Shown here piece after piece: positions 43,672 to 54,199 of a stretch of DNA of 64,000 nucleotides. This stretch comes from Scylla paramamosain (lineage: Eukaryota > Arthropoda > Malacostraca > Decapoda > Portunidae). The position numbers and the translations under genes are program-made. How positions within the stretch are numbered: the first letter of the stretch is position 1; every line of letters starts with the position of its first letter. The notes below the pieces were generated by a model. That model did no database searches. It saw only the letters and a list, made by a program, of their open reading frames with translations, and was not told the origin of the DNA. The DNA lies in assembly GCF_035594125.1 (NCBI RefSeq), contig NC_087191.1, forward strand, positions 3,227,967 through 3,291,966, given 5' to 3'.

Positions 43672-44320
43672 ATCCGATTCCTTGTCGTTTCAAAGAGGAC
43701 GACATCCATTATCACATACTTTTCCACTTAGGCCCAGCACCTGACAATTAACTAGCAACGATGCGAGTAGTTTCTGAGCGGCAAGCAGCAAGCTACCACT
43801 GCCAGCCTCACTCAACGTTGCCTCCTGATGCTGCGCCGTAACGCTCGCGTCAGCTACAACATTACAACTCCCACAGAGAAGAGGGATCGGGTTACTAACA
43901 TCTCTTAAATCTCTTTAATCTGAAGTGTACGACTGTACAAGACGACTTCGAGTCATAGTAGTTAGTCAAGTTTCTCCAGCAGTTGTTCGATAGAAGATTC
44001 CTGTGGATTATCAGGAGCACAAAGGGAACATAGCTGGTCCCACCAACGAGAGGAAAAAAGACTGCCCCGTATGCTGTCCGTATCGTCAATCTTGTTGGCG
44101 AGAAAATATTGCACAAACCGCTCCTAATACTCTCCCAACGCAACTCACTCTCGTTCAATACAATGAGGCAACCAGAGCATAATTGGATCACTTGCTTTCA
44201 CGTGTGCTCGTCGCGAATGCATGTGACTCGCAGCTACATAAGATGTTGGTGTAGCTTGATGTGTTTGTGCTAATTTAAACAGTGGTGCTTCCAGCTTGGC
44301 GAGTACTGTTAGTCTATGGA
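43672..44320. other. Unassigned
   Basis: About 650 bp with weak open frames on the minus strand (43895-44191) and nothing recognisable. Confidence 0.35.
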
Positions 44321-44532
44321 CCCTATTCTGAAACCCTTTTGCCTTCACCTCGGGTACTTTGAAAACCTCTAGTTGAACTGAAAGGTGGTTTTTAAGGGGT
44401 ATTTTACGGTTCTAGTGATAGATTAGCAAGATTTCTACATTACTTGCCTGAGAAATCGTCTTGAGAACCCAACTAATCGTCTGTGGCCTTTGAAAATAGT
44501 CTTAGTAAGAAAGCGAAGCGTTTCTGAATACG
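44321..44532 (+). mobile_element. MITE-like repeat, copy 2
   Basis: 212 bp starting CCCTATTCTGAAACCC and ending GCGTTTCTGAATACG, ends forming inverted repeats. Interior words TACGGTTCTAGTG, AGCAAGATTT and CTGTGGCCTTTGAAAATA match copy 1 at 9488-9686. No coding capacity. Confidence 0.6.
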
Positions 44533-44700
44533 AATCTATCTTTGACGGTCCAGGTTTAACACTCCTAGTACATAGTATCTTACAATTAAAACTTAAGCAA
44601 TATTCGAATCAATCACAGAGCTGCCATCTGATAGTCAACTGCTTACGATATGATTAGAATGCTACACAAGGATACAAAATATTATCTTTATTAATTAATT

Positions 44701-44707
44701 ATTACTA

Positions 44708-44759
<52 letters not shown>

Positions 44760-44933
44760 TACTATTATTATTATTAATGTTGTTGTTGTTGTTGTTCACG
44801 AATCTTTCCACACCAAGTCATACCTCATGCAGCCTTGAAGTTAAGTGAGGATGGATCTGCCTCATCACCCGTATTGCAAGTGAGGTGGGGACAGCACCAC
44901 CTCCATCAATAAAAAACAACAATGAATAATAAT

Positions 44934-44996
<63 letters not shown>
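44701..44996. repeat. (ATT)n, (GTT)n and (TAA)n microsatellites
   Basis: (ATT)n at 44701-44776, (GTT)n at 44779-44796 and (TAA)n at 44937-44996. ATT and TAA tracts are inverted relative to each other about 160 bp apart and could pair. Confidence 0.95.
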
Positions 44997-44997
<1 letters not shown>

Positions 44998-45539
44998 TCA
45001 AATGAAAAAAATACAAGAGTGATTGTAAAAGGAGTAAGGCGGCGCAACATCGCGTTCATATGGCGCCTCTACAAAATATCAAAAGCAACTAAAATTGTGA
45101 TAAAATAAAATAACAGTAATATTAATAACAAAAATTGATACAGTAAAATAAAAGTTAAAATGTCAATTAATAAAAAAATAAAAAAAATAGATAAATACAA
45201 TAAAGCAAACAAATTAACCCATCCTATCTTGACCAGTGAACTGAGACTTGAGAGAAATGGACACTGGAGTAAGTGTCACAGCCCAGGAGACAGATCAAAT
45301 AGCAAGGGGAGCATCTCATTCTCAGATTGGGGGGACGTGCACCGAGCGAGGTACGATCAGGTAAGATGTCTTACTAGTCATCCCAGAACAGAAAGCTTGT
45401 TTGAGCGATGGGTTTTTAAGAGATTCTTCAGTCAGCAACGTTGTCGAAGTTTTTTACTGAATTAGTGAAAACGACAACACTCGCCACCCAGGAAACTTTA
45501 ATAGGGAAGCAGATATAAGCATAATATATGATTCAGTTG
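44997..45539 (-). mobile_element. Probable second LINE-E-type 3' end
   Basis: Sequence near 45030-45105 (plus strand AAGGCGGCGCAACATCGCG ... CATATGGCGCCTCTACAAAA) resembles 45565-45640 (GGCGCCGCAAGGTCGCGG ... CATATAGCGCCGCTACAAAA), which ends LINE-E copy 1. So a second 3' end in the same orientation, next to the (TAA)n tract, is likely. 45110-45539 holds no recognisable coding part. Confidence 0.45.
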
Positions 45540-45786
45540 TTTTGGTAAGACTGATTGATTTAGCTTATGGCGCCGCAAGGTCGCGGTCATATAGCGCCGC
45601 TACAAAACTTTTAAAAGCAACAAACTTTGCAATTCAAAATATTGATATTAAAAAACAAAATTATAGGTATGGTAAAATTTTTAAAAGATCACTAAAAAAG
45701 TAAACATAAAAAGAAAGAACTATAAAAATGAAAGGGTTGGTGGTATTTTAATGTTTTGACTGTTTAGCTTGATTAAAACTGGGCAA

Positions 45787-45940
45787 CACTGACCTAGACA
45801 ACTGTGTCTGGCGTTGTTTGTTTCGAATCCAAGACACTGACCTCACTGACCCAGATGTCTGGTGTTGTTTGTTATGTGCCCAAGACACTGACCCCACAGA
45901 CCCAGGCCCCAAGGCCTGGCGTTGTTCGTTACATGTCTTC
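45787..45940 (+). repeat. Three 50-bp tandem repeats in LINE-E 3' UTR
   Basis: Units begin TGACC(T/C)(A/C) ... and contain (T/G)GCGTTGTTTGTT-like words, ending CCAAGACAC. Three imperfect copies of about 50 bp. Confidence 0.7.
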
Positions 45941-46404
45941 CTCACTCGCCGCCATGTTCTCCCAGTGCAAAGATAAAGTTCTGCCCAATATTATATTACC
46001 GATAAAATAAATCAAATAGGAACAGTTAAACGGTAATCTATAGTTTATTTAGAAGAAAAGCCTTCTCCACAAAATTAAGGACCTCATGTCCCGGGGAGAA
46101 AGTCCTGTCTCCAAGTATCAGCGACATCTTAGAAAATCCCATCGTCATCGCGGCAACGGAAAAGGTATCGCTTTCTCACCTCCGCCAAACTGGGACACTT
46201 CTCTAGGAAATGTCACATTGTTAGGGGAACTAAGAAGTCATCACAAAATGGTTGGGTTTCCCGTGACATAAGGTAACCATAAGTGAGACGTGTGTGCAAT
46301 GCAGTCTCTGAGCGGCGTTCCTGCACATGGACATGTTTATGGATGGAAAGTTACACGGTTATCTTACCCAGCTCAGTGGTGGTAACCAAATTCTCCCACC
46401 TGCC

Positions 46405-47144
46405 CTACCAATTGTAAAGAACTGCCACTCTTATACCGGAGTATAACTCATGAAAGGGAGTGGAGTTGGAAAGAGTAACCCGAGTTGCATCCTCATTAGC
46501 TAGCCTATCGGCCTTCTCATTCCCCTGAACTCCAACATGTGCAGGGACCCAGCAAAATGCGATGTGATGGCTTCTACGCTGTAAAAGGTATAGCCACTCA
46601 AGAATTGATAAAACAAGTGGGTGAAGGAAAGAAGAACTAAAATGTTGAATAGCGGAAAGAACGCTGCGAGAATCGCTAGAAGTTGTAAAAAATGAGGTGG
46701 GAAAAGTAGAAATAATTCTTAAAGCTAAAATAATGGCAGACAGTTCTGTCATAAAAATTTGGGGCAACACAGAGGAGGCTACCGCCTCGACAGAATGAAG
46801 GAAAGATAACACCAGATCCGATTCCATCTTCGGATTTTGAATCGTCCGTAAATACAAGGATGGAATCGAAATATATGGAATAGTGTTCCTAGAATAATGC
46901 ATTTGACTCATAATCCGGTATTAAGTTCTTATTACGGATAGCAGAGCCGCAGACAGAAATATATGGGAATTGCCAGTAACCAACTCTAAAATATCTACAG
47001 GGACTTACAAAAACGGAGGGTACATTTAATGCCGTCGTATGATGCAAGCCTAACGCCAAAAGGTTTAGGCAAACTCGAGTGAGACACATATAAATGGGAA
47101 CGTGGATCACAGAATATGGCCGCACTAGGAACATAATCAGGAAG
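46405..47144 (-). pseudogene. LINE-E RNase H domain (copy 1)
   Basis: Frame 46911-46405: SSVLPQIFMTELSAIILAL (catalytic glutamate block), TTSSDSRSVLSAIQHFSS (catalytic SD block), HHIAFCWVPAHVGVQGNEKA DRLANEDA-type end (histidine and last aspartate). Frames 47155-46889 and 47258-46995 hold the preceding RT tail (KRLPDYVPSAAIFCDPRSH, LPKPFGVRLA). A frameshift near 46900 breaks it. In I-like elements this domain helps degrade RNA during second-strand synthesis. Confidence 0.75.
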
Positions 47145-47149
47145 GCGTT

Positions 47150-47866
47150 TGTCATGGATCGGGGTTCCTTTACACTTTAACATCTGCCGATCACATGCGA
47201 CTCCTGGTTGAGTCTCCAGGTAGACCAGGGTAGGACACTCAAAAGAAAGCACAGTCATAAATCTTTGACTTATATTTACACAGTAACTACAACAAAGGCC
47301 TGGCTAGCTATGGCTACACTCAGTGGCGCGTGAGCGGCACACAGAAAGAAATATCTATTCCTCCGGAAGTGAGGCCAATGCCCGGTCCTTCTACGTTGTG
47401 AGAGCACAGCTTTACGTTAAGTTACTGGATCACGGAGGTAATCAGCCGGAACTATGCACTGTATCAGTCTGCCGCACAAGGAGCGACAACCACGTGGTCG
47501 CTGGGTGACTGGATATGCTCTCGAGAACAGGCCTTACCACAAATAACTCACCCAAGGCGTTCCACTGGTGTACTCACTCCTCCAGTCTGCTTCGATGAAA
47601 GCCAGCTTCGTCGGTCAGGGCTTCGGCTTACCGCTGCACCACTCTGTCCTTTCTGCAGGCTGGTTCGGGTGGAGTCGAGGAGGGCACGTCTGGGCCGCTG
47701 GGTGACCCGGCTTTGAGTGAGGCCTGGTGAGGTCGTAACCCGCTCACCTGGGCCCGCGCGCATTGATACAGGCTCCGCCCATCTGCCCGCATGGCAAATG
47801 GTTCTCTCCTATGATAGGGCGGTAATTTATTGCCCTCTCAAAATCTAGTGTTGCTGTGCTCTCACA
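47150..47866 (-). repeat. Gypsy 3' LTR (717 bp)
   Basis: Plus-strand sequence begins TGTCATGGATCGG and ends GCTCTCACA, so both ends have TG...CA. Same length as the other LTR, no indels seen. It lies 561 bp downstream of the integrase stop. Confidence 0.93.
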
Positions 47867-48426
47867 TTACCCCATACAAACGATGATTTTTTTTTCCGGG
47901 AAGAAAAAAAAATCTAAGCCTAACTAGCTACCAACGGGTGTGTATAGACTAAAAGGGTCTTCGGTTGGAAGCTCAGGTGGCTCATGAGGGTAAAACCCCG
48001 TATTTACGTTAAGAATCTAGCTTAGGGGAAAAAAAACTCCTGAACCAGCTTAACCTTCCCGTGGCTTTTGCAAGACGAAATATCGTCAGACTTAAACCGC
48101 CCTCCTGTTGTTATGTATGTTTGTGTATAACATAACGGAGTGTAAGTGTTCCAGTGTACGTAATGTATGTGTAAGAGACACGCAGACGCTACACGAACAC
48201 GGAGCGGTGTCTTCGGATTCATCTTGGGGAAGACGCGGCGTGGTGACACCCCTCTCTGGGAGACACAAGTGTGTTCTGAACGGCCTTCAGGTCGGGGTTG
48301 GCCTCAGAGCCCCTCTGCCAACAAAGAGAAAATTTATTGTCTTCATAACACCATATACATCTCATATTCAAACACAGGACGCAAGTGACAACTCATCCTG
48401 TAGTTGGGGTGTAGTAGTGTGGGTGG
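47867..48426 (-). other. Gypsy 3' untranslated region
   Basis: 560 bp after the integrase stop with no RT motif. Just before the 3' LTR the minus strand reads ATGGGGTAA, a weak polypurine tract, and there are two A-runs near 47885-47915. The plus-strand frame at 48108 is not convincing. Confidence 0.6.
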
Positions 48427-49674
48427 TTACTCGTCTCGCTGGGCCACCACATAACCTGGTCCACACTCTTCCTCTCCCGGCACCTGGAAGACGTCCTCCA
48501 TAAGGATGCTGCTGCTGCTGCTAGGGGCGAAATTGGGGTGATTATGTGCAGCTGTTGAAAGGGAAAAAATACCACGCACGGCTTTCAAACAGGCGGCCTT
48601 GTCCTCAGCATATGCTGGTTCCTGAGCGCCAGCGTTACCAGAGATGGCAGGCGCATGATACTCCTTAAGCATGTTAATGTGAAGACATTTCCGTTTTCCA
48701 TCAGTCAATACTGCATAATTTAAGTCGGAGACGCGCTCTAGGACCTCATAAGGCCCCTTCCACTGCGCCAGCAACTTATTATGAGCAATGGGTAGGAGTA
48801 CTAAGCACTCCTGGCCAGGCTGCAGGGTGCGTAGTCGCGCATTCCGATTATAATGAGCCTTTTGTACCTCCTGGGCCTTCAGGAGTTCTTCCTTGGCCAT
48901 ACGACAGGTTTCTTTAAGTCTGCCAGCCAGGTTTATAACGTACTCGTATGTTGTACGTACCTCCGGACTTGGCACGTCCTCGTCCCATAGCTCTCTCAGC
49001 ACTTGGAGTGGACCGCACACTGCTCTTCCGTAGAGTAGCTCGAAAGGTGAGAACTTCAGTGTACTCTGCGGTGCTTTCCTGTATGGGAACAGGAGAGGAG
49101 CCACAAATTTCGGCCATTCCTTGGGTTGCTCGGCGGCCAGCCGTTTGAGCATCTTCTTCAGTGTGCCGTTGAACCTTTCGCACAGACCGTTACACATGGG
49201 ATGCCAGGGTGTCGTGTTAAGGCCCTTCACAGAGAGAATCCTAAACATCTCGTCCATCATGGCAGACGTAAACTGAGTGCCTCTGTCGCTCAGCACCTCC
49301 TTGGGAATGCCCACACGGCAGAATATCCCTACCAGCGCTTCAGCCACCGTGGTGGCCTCTATATTTTTCAGAGGTACTGCTTCAGGCCAGCGAGTGCTGA
49401 AGTCCACACACGTCAGTAGATATTTTGATCCGTCAGTCGCGCGTGGCGTGATAGGCCCAACAATATCTACCGCTACCCTCTCAAATGGTTCGGATATAAG
49501 GGGCATGGGTTTTAGCGGCGCAGGTTTCACGCGGCCCTTGTCTACAGTTTTTTGACACACATCACAGGATCTCATGAATCTCGCGATATCGGCCATCATG
49601 CCAGGCCAGAAAAATGTGTGGCTAATGCGGTCTTGTGTTTCTGTCGCCCCATGTAACCACCCAAGGCCGCGCAA
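48427..49674 (-). CDS. Ty3/gypsy integrase
   Basis: 415-codon open frame. Zinc-finger end: RSCDVCQKTVDKGR (C-x2-C). Catalytic core: VDIVGPITPR (first D), LSDRGTQFTS (second D) and NGLCERFNGTLK (E); 35 residues lie between the second D and the E, so the DD35E triad is intact. KAPQSTLKFSPFELLYG follows. The GPY/F region is LLAQWKGPYEVLERVSDLNY and KCLHINMLKEYH. The tail (about 80 residues, PNFAPSSSSSILMEDVF) is unassigned and ends at TGA. The frame begins after a shift near 49650: the HHCC histidines are in the preceding frame, where GGH is changed to GGY. It would join the cDNA to the genome in the nucleus. Confidence 0.85.
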   Translation of the reverse strand: MRGLGWLHGATETQDRISHTFFWPGMMADIARFMRSCDVCQKTVDKGRVKPAPLKPMPLISEPFERVAVDIVGPITPRATDGSKYLLTCVDFSTRWPEAVPLKNIEATTVAEALVGIFCRVGIPKEVLSDRGTQFTSAMMDEMFRILSVKGLNTTPWHPMCNGLCERFNGTLKKMLKRLAAEQPKEWPKFVAPLLFPYRKAPQSTLKFSPFELLYGRAVCGPLQVLRELWDEDVPSPEVRTTYEYVINLAGRLKETCRMAKEELLKAQEVQKAHYNRNARLRTLQPGQECLVLLPIAHNKLLAQWKGPYEVLERVSDLNYAVLTDGKRKCLHINMLKEYHAPAISGNAGAQEPAYAEDKAACLKAVRGIFSLSTAAHNHPNFAPSSSSSILMEDVFQVPGEEECGPGYVVAQRDE

Positions 49675-50246
49675 TGCCCCATCTCCATCACCGCGTGGCG
49701 GTACTGTGCAGGTACCACGAATTGCGACCGAGCCTCACCGAGGTCGGAGATGACTTCTCTATACAACTTTCCTCTGTGTTGGCAGAAGCGAATCGTTCCG
49801 TATTTATTTACACTCGATACCCCCTCAGCGACTTGTTTCCGAATGTTTGCAAGGGAGGGATCGGTCTTTTCTGTGGCAGTGACGTTAGCGCTATTGAGCA
49901 GCTCGTCAGGTGATGTGAGCTTGAGAAGGACCGTGGGCCGTGTGTCTCGTGCCTGAGCTCGCGTCAGGGTGGCACCTACTTGATCTTCGGTTTGGATCGC
50001 GGCGTCTGTGTTCCGAACGTCCCTCACCCCTTCAACGTTACCGATTATCAATTCATAGATCGGCTGTTTCATCACAGCAGCCTGAATTCTGCCAGTGAGG
50101 AATGGCGTCTCCACGTTGACTACAGCTATCGGGCAAGTAGCCACAGAGCCGTTAATCATGACGACTCTCACTTGTTCTCCTGTGAACTGAGCAGAGGCAA
50201 CCAGGGCCTCTTTCACTACACAACCAGTAGAACCATTGTCCCGCAT
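49596..50246 (-). pseudogene. Gypsy protease and integrase N-terminal region
   Basis: 216 codons. MRDNGSTGCVVKEALV is the aspartic protease active-site segment with DNG in place of the usual DTG/DSG. PIYELIIGNVEGVRDV is its second conserved block (IIGN). Then LTRAQARDT, and without any RT comes DPSLANIRKQVAEG, LYREVIS, QFVVPAQYRHAVMEMGHC and GGYMGRQ, the region before integrase. A TGA lies four codons before the DNG block, between gag and this frame. After GGYMGRQKHK the frame drifts; the true continuation is the integrase frame. Confidence 0.75.
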
Positions 50247-50333
50247 TACTCATACCGACCTACCCCCTACTCTACCGTTTTTCACAATCAATCCCCACGG
50301 TGAATCTATTGGTACTGAGGAGGTGGCTGCTAG

Positions 50334-51386
50334 TCAAAATGAGTGGGGCTGTGGGGCCCTGTTATTTGCTTCAAGGGTCACCTGAACGCTATCTACGGCC
50401 GGCGAAGGGTGGTTCTGGACAGCTGTAATTGGAGTAGCGTCTGCCGCTGGTACAATATCGTCCGGCGTATCGAGTAGCGCGGCAGCATATCTGCCTGTGT
50501 GTGGGCCAGCTCTCGTAGGTGGTGCGGGAGGCGATGAGCCAGTATTCCACCCACGTGGTGGTTGAAACTTATTACCCTCCCTGGGGTGTCCTTGTGGCTT
50601 ATTTTGCCGGAAGGGAGGCGGTGCCAGCTCCTTCCTTACTGGCTCCGGATCGTTGGGTTGCGCCTTGTTCCCGCTCCCCGCGGAACGAACTCGGGGAACA
50701 TTTTTACGTCCATGTGAGGCAAAATGGAGGTCCAAGTTTTCCGCCATTTTATTTGCCTGTACGTTTCCCGTGACCTTAGTTGTGGCCACAAACTCAGACA
50801 GGCACATTTCCTCAAACCTATCGCGTATGACTAACTCCTGCAACGCTTCATACGTGAGGTAAATCCCTTCCTTTTGCACTCGCTCGTCAAAGAGACGAGA
50901 AATTCTGGCATGAGCCTGAACGGCAGTTTCGTTATCGCTGATAGCGGCACTGCGAAATGCCTGCTTGGCTGCCTCCGCCGTTCTGCCAAACGCCTTCAAA
51001 AGAGCGCATTTCATGTGTTCGTACGAGTTATCTTCGGGCCCTAGCCCATTTACGATGGACAAGGCTTTGCCTGTAAACAGGCTGTAAAATTCGATGTCCT
51101 TCTCTTCAGACTCCATCTGACACAACTTGGCCAGCCTCTCGAAACGGGAAATGAAGGCATCGATGTCTTCCCCTTCATGGTAAGCATTAAGTTTCACTCT
51201 ATGTAAGGCACGAAGAGTGCTTCCCTCAGAATTTCGAGATCGAGTCTCTTCTGCCTCCGCACGGCGAAGCTCAATTTCAGCCATCGCTTTCTCGTGTTCC
51301 CGTTCTTCGGCATGAATCATTTCCTGCCTCACACGTTCCTTCCTTTCCTCCTCCCGCAGACGGTCCTCTCTCACGTTCCTCGGCAC
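50334..51386 (-). CDS. gag: Gypsy gag
   Basis: 350-codon frame, real gag from about residue 5. It starts with a long charged helix (RLREEERKERVRQEMIHAEE ...), followed by the capsid-like region: VKLNAYHEGEDIDAFISRFE, CQMESEEKDIEFYSLFTGKA, YEHMKCALLKAFGRT and FDERVQKEGIYLTYEALQEL. The C-terminal third is Pro/Gly/Asn-rich with no C-x2-C-x4-H-x4-C knuckle visible. A frameshift near 51390 separates it from the N-terminus at 51386-51528. Confidence 0.75.
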   Translation of the reverse strand: MPRNVREDRLREEERKERVRQEMIHAEEREHEKAMAEIELRRAEAEETRSRNSEGSTLRALHRVKLNAYHEGEDIDAFISRFERLAKLCQMESEEKDIEFYSLFTGKALSIVNGLGPEDNSYEHMKCALLKAFGRTAEAAKQAFRSAAISDNETAVQAHARISRLFDERVQKEGIYLTYEALQELVIRDRFEEMCLSEFVATTKVTGNVQANKMAENLDLHFASHGRKNVPRVRSAGSGNKAQPNDPEPVRKELAPPPFRQNKPQGHPREGNKFQPPRGWNTGSSPPAPPTRAGPHTGRYAAALLDTPDDIVPAADATPITAVQNHPSPAVDSVQVTLEANNRAPQPHSF

Positions 51387-51528
51387 ATAAGCGGTCTTCT
51401 CTCTCCTCAGCTAGCCGCTTCTGTATATACTCACTAACCTTCGTCGCTGCTGTTATGTTCAGCGCCGAGATTTCAGGCCTAAACCTCGCAAAGGGATCGA
51501 AAGATTTACTATGACTCTCGGACGTCAT
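51387..51528 (-). pseudogene. Gypsy gag N-terminus before a frameshift
   Basis: ATG at 51528, 76 bases inside the PBS, opens MTSESHSKSFDPFARFRPEI and SALNITAATKVSEYIQKRLA, then drifts into a second frame after EEREDRLCAEE. One base change in length near 51390 would reconnect it with the 350-codon gag frame. Confidence 0.65.
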
Positions 51529-51603
51529 TGTCTACAGCAAAAGATGTCAGCAAAGTTACTCGGTAACAAAGAATTACTCTACCGTGACTGCGCTTAGTAT
51601 GAG

Positions 51604-51621
51604 GTCCCTGTTCGGGCGCCA
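51604..51621 (-). promoter_or_regulatory. Gypsy primer-binding site, tRNA-Lys type
   Basis: Minus strand TGGCGCCCGAACAGGGAC, two bases after the 5' LTR. It equals the 18-nt complement of the tRNA-Lys(UUU) 3' end used by several retroelements. Confidence 0.85.
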
Positions 51622-51623
51622 AT

Positions 51624-52340
51624 TGTCATGGATCGGGGTCCCTTTACACTTTAACACCTGTCGATCACATGCGACTCCTGGTTGAGTCTCCAGGTAGACC
51701 AGGGTAGGACACTCAAAAGAAAGCACAGTCATAAATCTTTGACTTATATTTACACAGCAACTACAACAAAGGCCTGGCTAGCTATGGCTACACTCAGTGG
51801 CGCATGAGCGGCACACAGAAAGAAATATATATTCCTCCGGAAGTGAGGCCAATGCCCGGTCCTTCTACGTTGTGAGAGCACAGCTTTACGTTATGTTACT
51901 GGATCACGGAGGTAATTAGCCGGAACTATGCACTGTATCAGTCTGCCGCACAAGGAGCGACGACCACGTGGTCGCTGGGTGACTGGATATGCGCTCAAGA
52001 ACAGGCCTTACCACAAATAACTCACCCAAGGCGTTCCACTGGTGTACTCACTCCTCTAGTCTGCTTCGATGAAAGCCAGCTTCGTCGGTCAGGGCTTCGG
52101 CTTACCGCTGCACCACGCTGTCCTTTCTGCAGGCTGGTTCGGGTGGAGTCAAGGAGAGCACGTCTTGGGCGCTGGGTGACCCAGCCGGGAGTGAGGCCTG
52201 GCGAGGTCGTGACCCGCTCACCTGGGCCCGCGCGCATTGATACAGGCTCCGCCCATCTGTCCGCATGGCAAATGGTTCTTTTCTATGATAGGGCGGTAAT
52301 TTATTGCCCTCTCAATATCTAGTGTTCCTGTGCTCTCACA
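51624..52340 (-). repeat. Gypsy 5' LTR (717 bp)
   Basis: Same length and ends as the 3' LTR (TGTCATGG ... CTCTCACA on the plus strand). It should hold the element's promoter; I could not pick a TATA box with confidence. Confidence 0.93.
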
Positions 52341-52416
52341 GCGTTGAACACGATACCAGCACCTCAGTAATTACACTGGCGACACAATTCCAGCGGAAAG
52401 ACACCAGCATCTACTA

Positions 52417-53462
52417 TTAAGTTAGGGATTGTGAATGAGCGGAATGCACCAGCTGACAAGCGAACACCAGCATGGTGTCCAACACACGAAGCTGAGCCTC
52501 AATAGCAGAGGAATAAACCTCACAACCATATTCCAACATTGAAAGAATAAGAGTGCGGTGCAAGAAAAGGAGGTTTTGCCTATCAGCTCCCCAAGAGGTA
52601 TGAGCCAAGACCCTAAGGAGTGACAGCATCTTCATACATGCTGCCTTAATATAATGTAGGTGAGGTACCGATGTCAAGCTTCTTTCAAAATTTCCAGGAA
52701 ACGAGTTTCCTCCACACAAGAGATTCTTCGATCATATAGATATAGATCTGGGTCAGGGTGAACACCACAAAGGTGGGAAAAATGTATGGCCAGTGTTCGA
52801 AGCTAAGAATTTAAATCCCCGAGTTGCCACCCAATGAGAAATCCCATTAATTGCTAACTGCAATTTCCTCTCAATCAAAGGCATCCGCGCCACAGAAAAG
52901 ATCGACAAATCATCGACATAATGCTACCACCATGACGACAGGCTGTGTCGTAACCTTTCTCTAAATCAAAACAGACTGTGACATGCTGAGGCTTATTACC
53001 AAATGCCTCATAAATTAAAGATTCCAGAGACAATAAAGCATCAACCATTGGCCTCATTTTCCTACAACCGTACTGAACAGGTGAAAGGTAATTTTCTCTC
53101 TCCAAATACCACATAAACCTATTTTTTACCATCTTTTCTAGCAACTTACAAATACATGAGGTTAAGGATGTTGGACGGTAATTAATCACTAACTGATGAT
53201 CTTTCCCTGGCTTTGGAATGTGGATAACTGCAGCAATATTCCAAGAAGATGGAAAATCACCGGTATTCCAGATAAAATTATAAAGGTCAAGTAAAAGGGT
53301 AAAAAGCTTCATCGGACATGTGGCGCAAAAAGGAATATGGGATGTCATCGGGACCTGGGGAAGAATTTTGGCACTGGGACAGAGGCATGCATAGCTCAAA
53401 GAAAATGAGACATTATAAAACTCACCACCAGAGGTGGCAAAATTGACGCCAACAGATTTCAA
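52417..53462 (-). pseudogene. LINE-E RT (copy 1)
   Basis: Frame 53462-52875: NFIWNTGDFPSSWNIAAVIH, IPKPGKDHQLVINYRPTSLT, VQYGCRKMRPMVDALLSLES and VTVCFDLEKGYDTACRHG (first catalytic aspartate block). The palm with YADD (52870-52725) is frameshifted. Frame 52719-52417 has the later blocks: LRVLAHTSWGADRQNLLFLH and LILSMLEYGCEVYSSA. The gypsy element interrupts at 52345. Confidence 0.75.
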
Positions 53463-54070
53463 GTGCCGACGATGAAGTGCCTTAGGTGCAGTTGGGTTCT
53501 TACTGGAGACACTAGCAAAGTGCTCAGCAAGCAGGTCGGCAACTGTCTTAGGGTCTCCTACCGTCCTCCAATCATGAGACAGAACAGGTGGGGGAGGTGC
53601 AGAATACTTTCCAGATATTATGCGAAATCTGTTGAAGACCTCGGTGAGTGGTGTGCGAACTGTGATGGAAGAGACAACTCTTCCAAGACTCCTGCCGAGC
53701 CCTCTTTAAGGTGCGGCGAGCACCTTAAAAGCCTCCAAGTAATGGACGCTTTTCTTGAACAGCAGCTGTACATTCCGCATTCCATCATGAAACAAGACGT
53801 TTAGGAAACCGGCCAGAGGTCTTGGGGATGGATTGAATAGCAGCAGAGCGCAAGACATCAGTGAAGTATGTTGCAGCCTCACAGTTTCCTATCTCATTTA
53901 CTGAGCGGGCAGAGATGCTGATTTCTTTGAATAGGTGCCAATTTGCCTTATCTAACAGCCACTGCAAAACGACGTGACTGTGGTGCAGAATCAGTTGACT
54001 CGAATAAATCTGGAAAGTTATCGGTCCCATATAGCTTTGGTAAAACTTTCCATTTAAAATCAAGAAAATA
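53463..54070 (-). pseudogene. LINE-E linker between endonuclease and RT (copy 1)
   Basis: Minus-strand frame 54063-53785 and following decayed sequence contain FPKRLVS and DVLRSAAIQSIPKTSG, matching the SFPKRLH-type linker of copy 2 near 38195-38225. The plus-strand frame at 53463-53804 is an antisense shadow. Confidence 0.55.
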
Positions 54071-54078
54071 ATTAGAGG

Positions 54079-54081
<3 letters not shown>

Positions 54082-54150
<69 letters not shown>
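54082..54150. repeat. (GA)n microsatellite inside LINE-E
   Basis: 69 bp of GA between the endonuclease and linker of LINE-E copy 1; absent from copy 2. Confidence 0.96.
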
Positions 54151-54153
<3 letters not shown>

Positions 54154-54199
54154 ATTATTGTAAAAGTACAGGTTCGACTATAAATGGGTCACGTCTACA

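Larger units (their letters stand above)
47145..52345 (-). mobile_element. Ty3/gypsy element, Gmr1-like order, RT missing
   Basis: A complete LTR-to-LTR insertion: 717-bp LTRs at 51624-52340 (5') and 47150-47866 (3'), 5-bp target duplications GCGTT at 47145-47149 and 52341-52345, PBS at 51604-51621. Internal order on the minus strand is gag, protease, integrase with GPY/F-type end, then 560 bp of non-coding sequence. No reverse transcriptase or RNase H lies between protease and integrase or after integrase. Protease directly before integrase is the Gmr1-type order, in which RT would follow integrase, so this is a deletion derivative. About 28 mismatches between the LTRs (about 4 percent by eye) suggest moderate age. 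Confidence 0.85.

Noticed and set aside
48914..49555. Several plus- and minus-strand ORFs of 60-97 codons over the integrase
   Set aside because: Shadows of the 415-codon integrase frame in other phases.
53463..53804. 113-codon plus-strand ORF
   Set aside because: Antisense to the LINE-E linker; no own signals.
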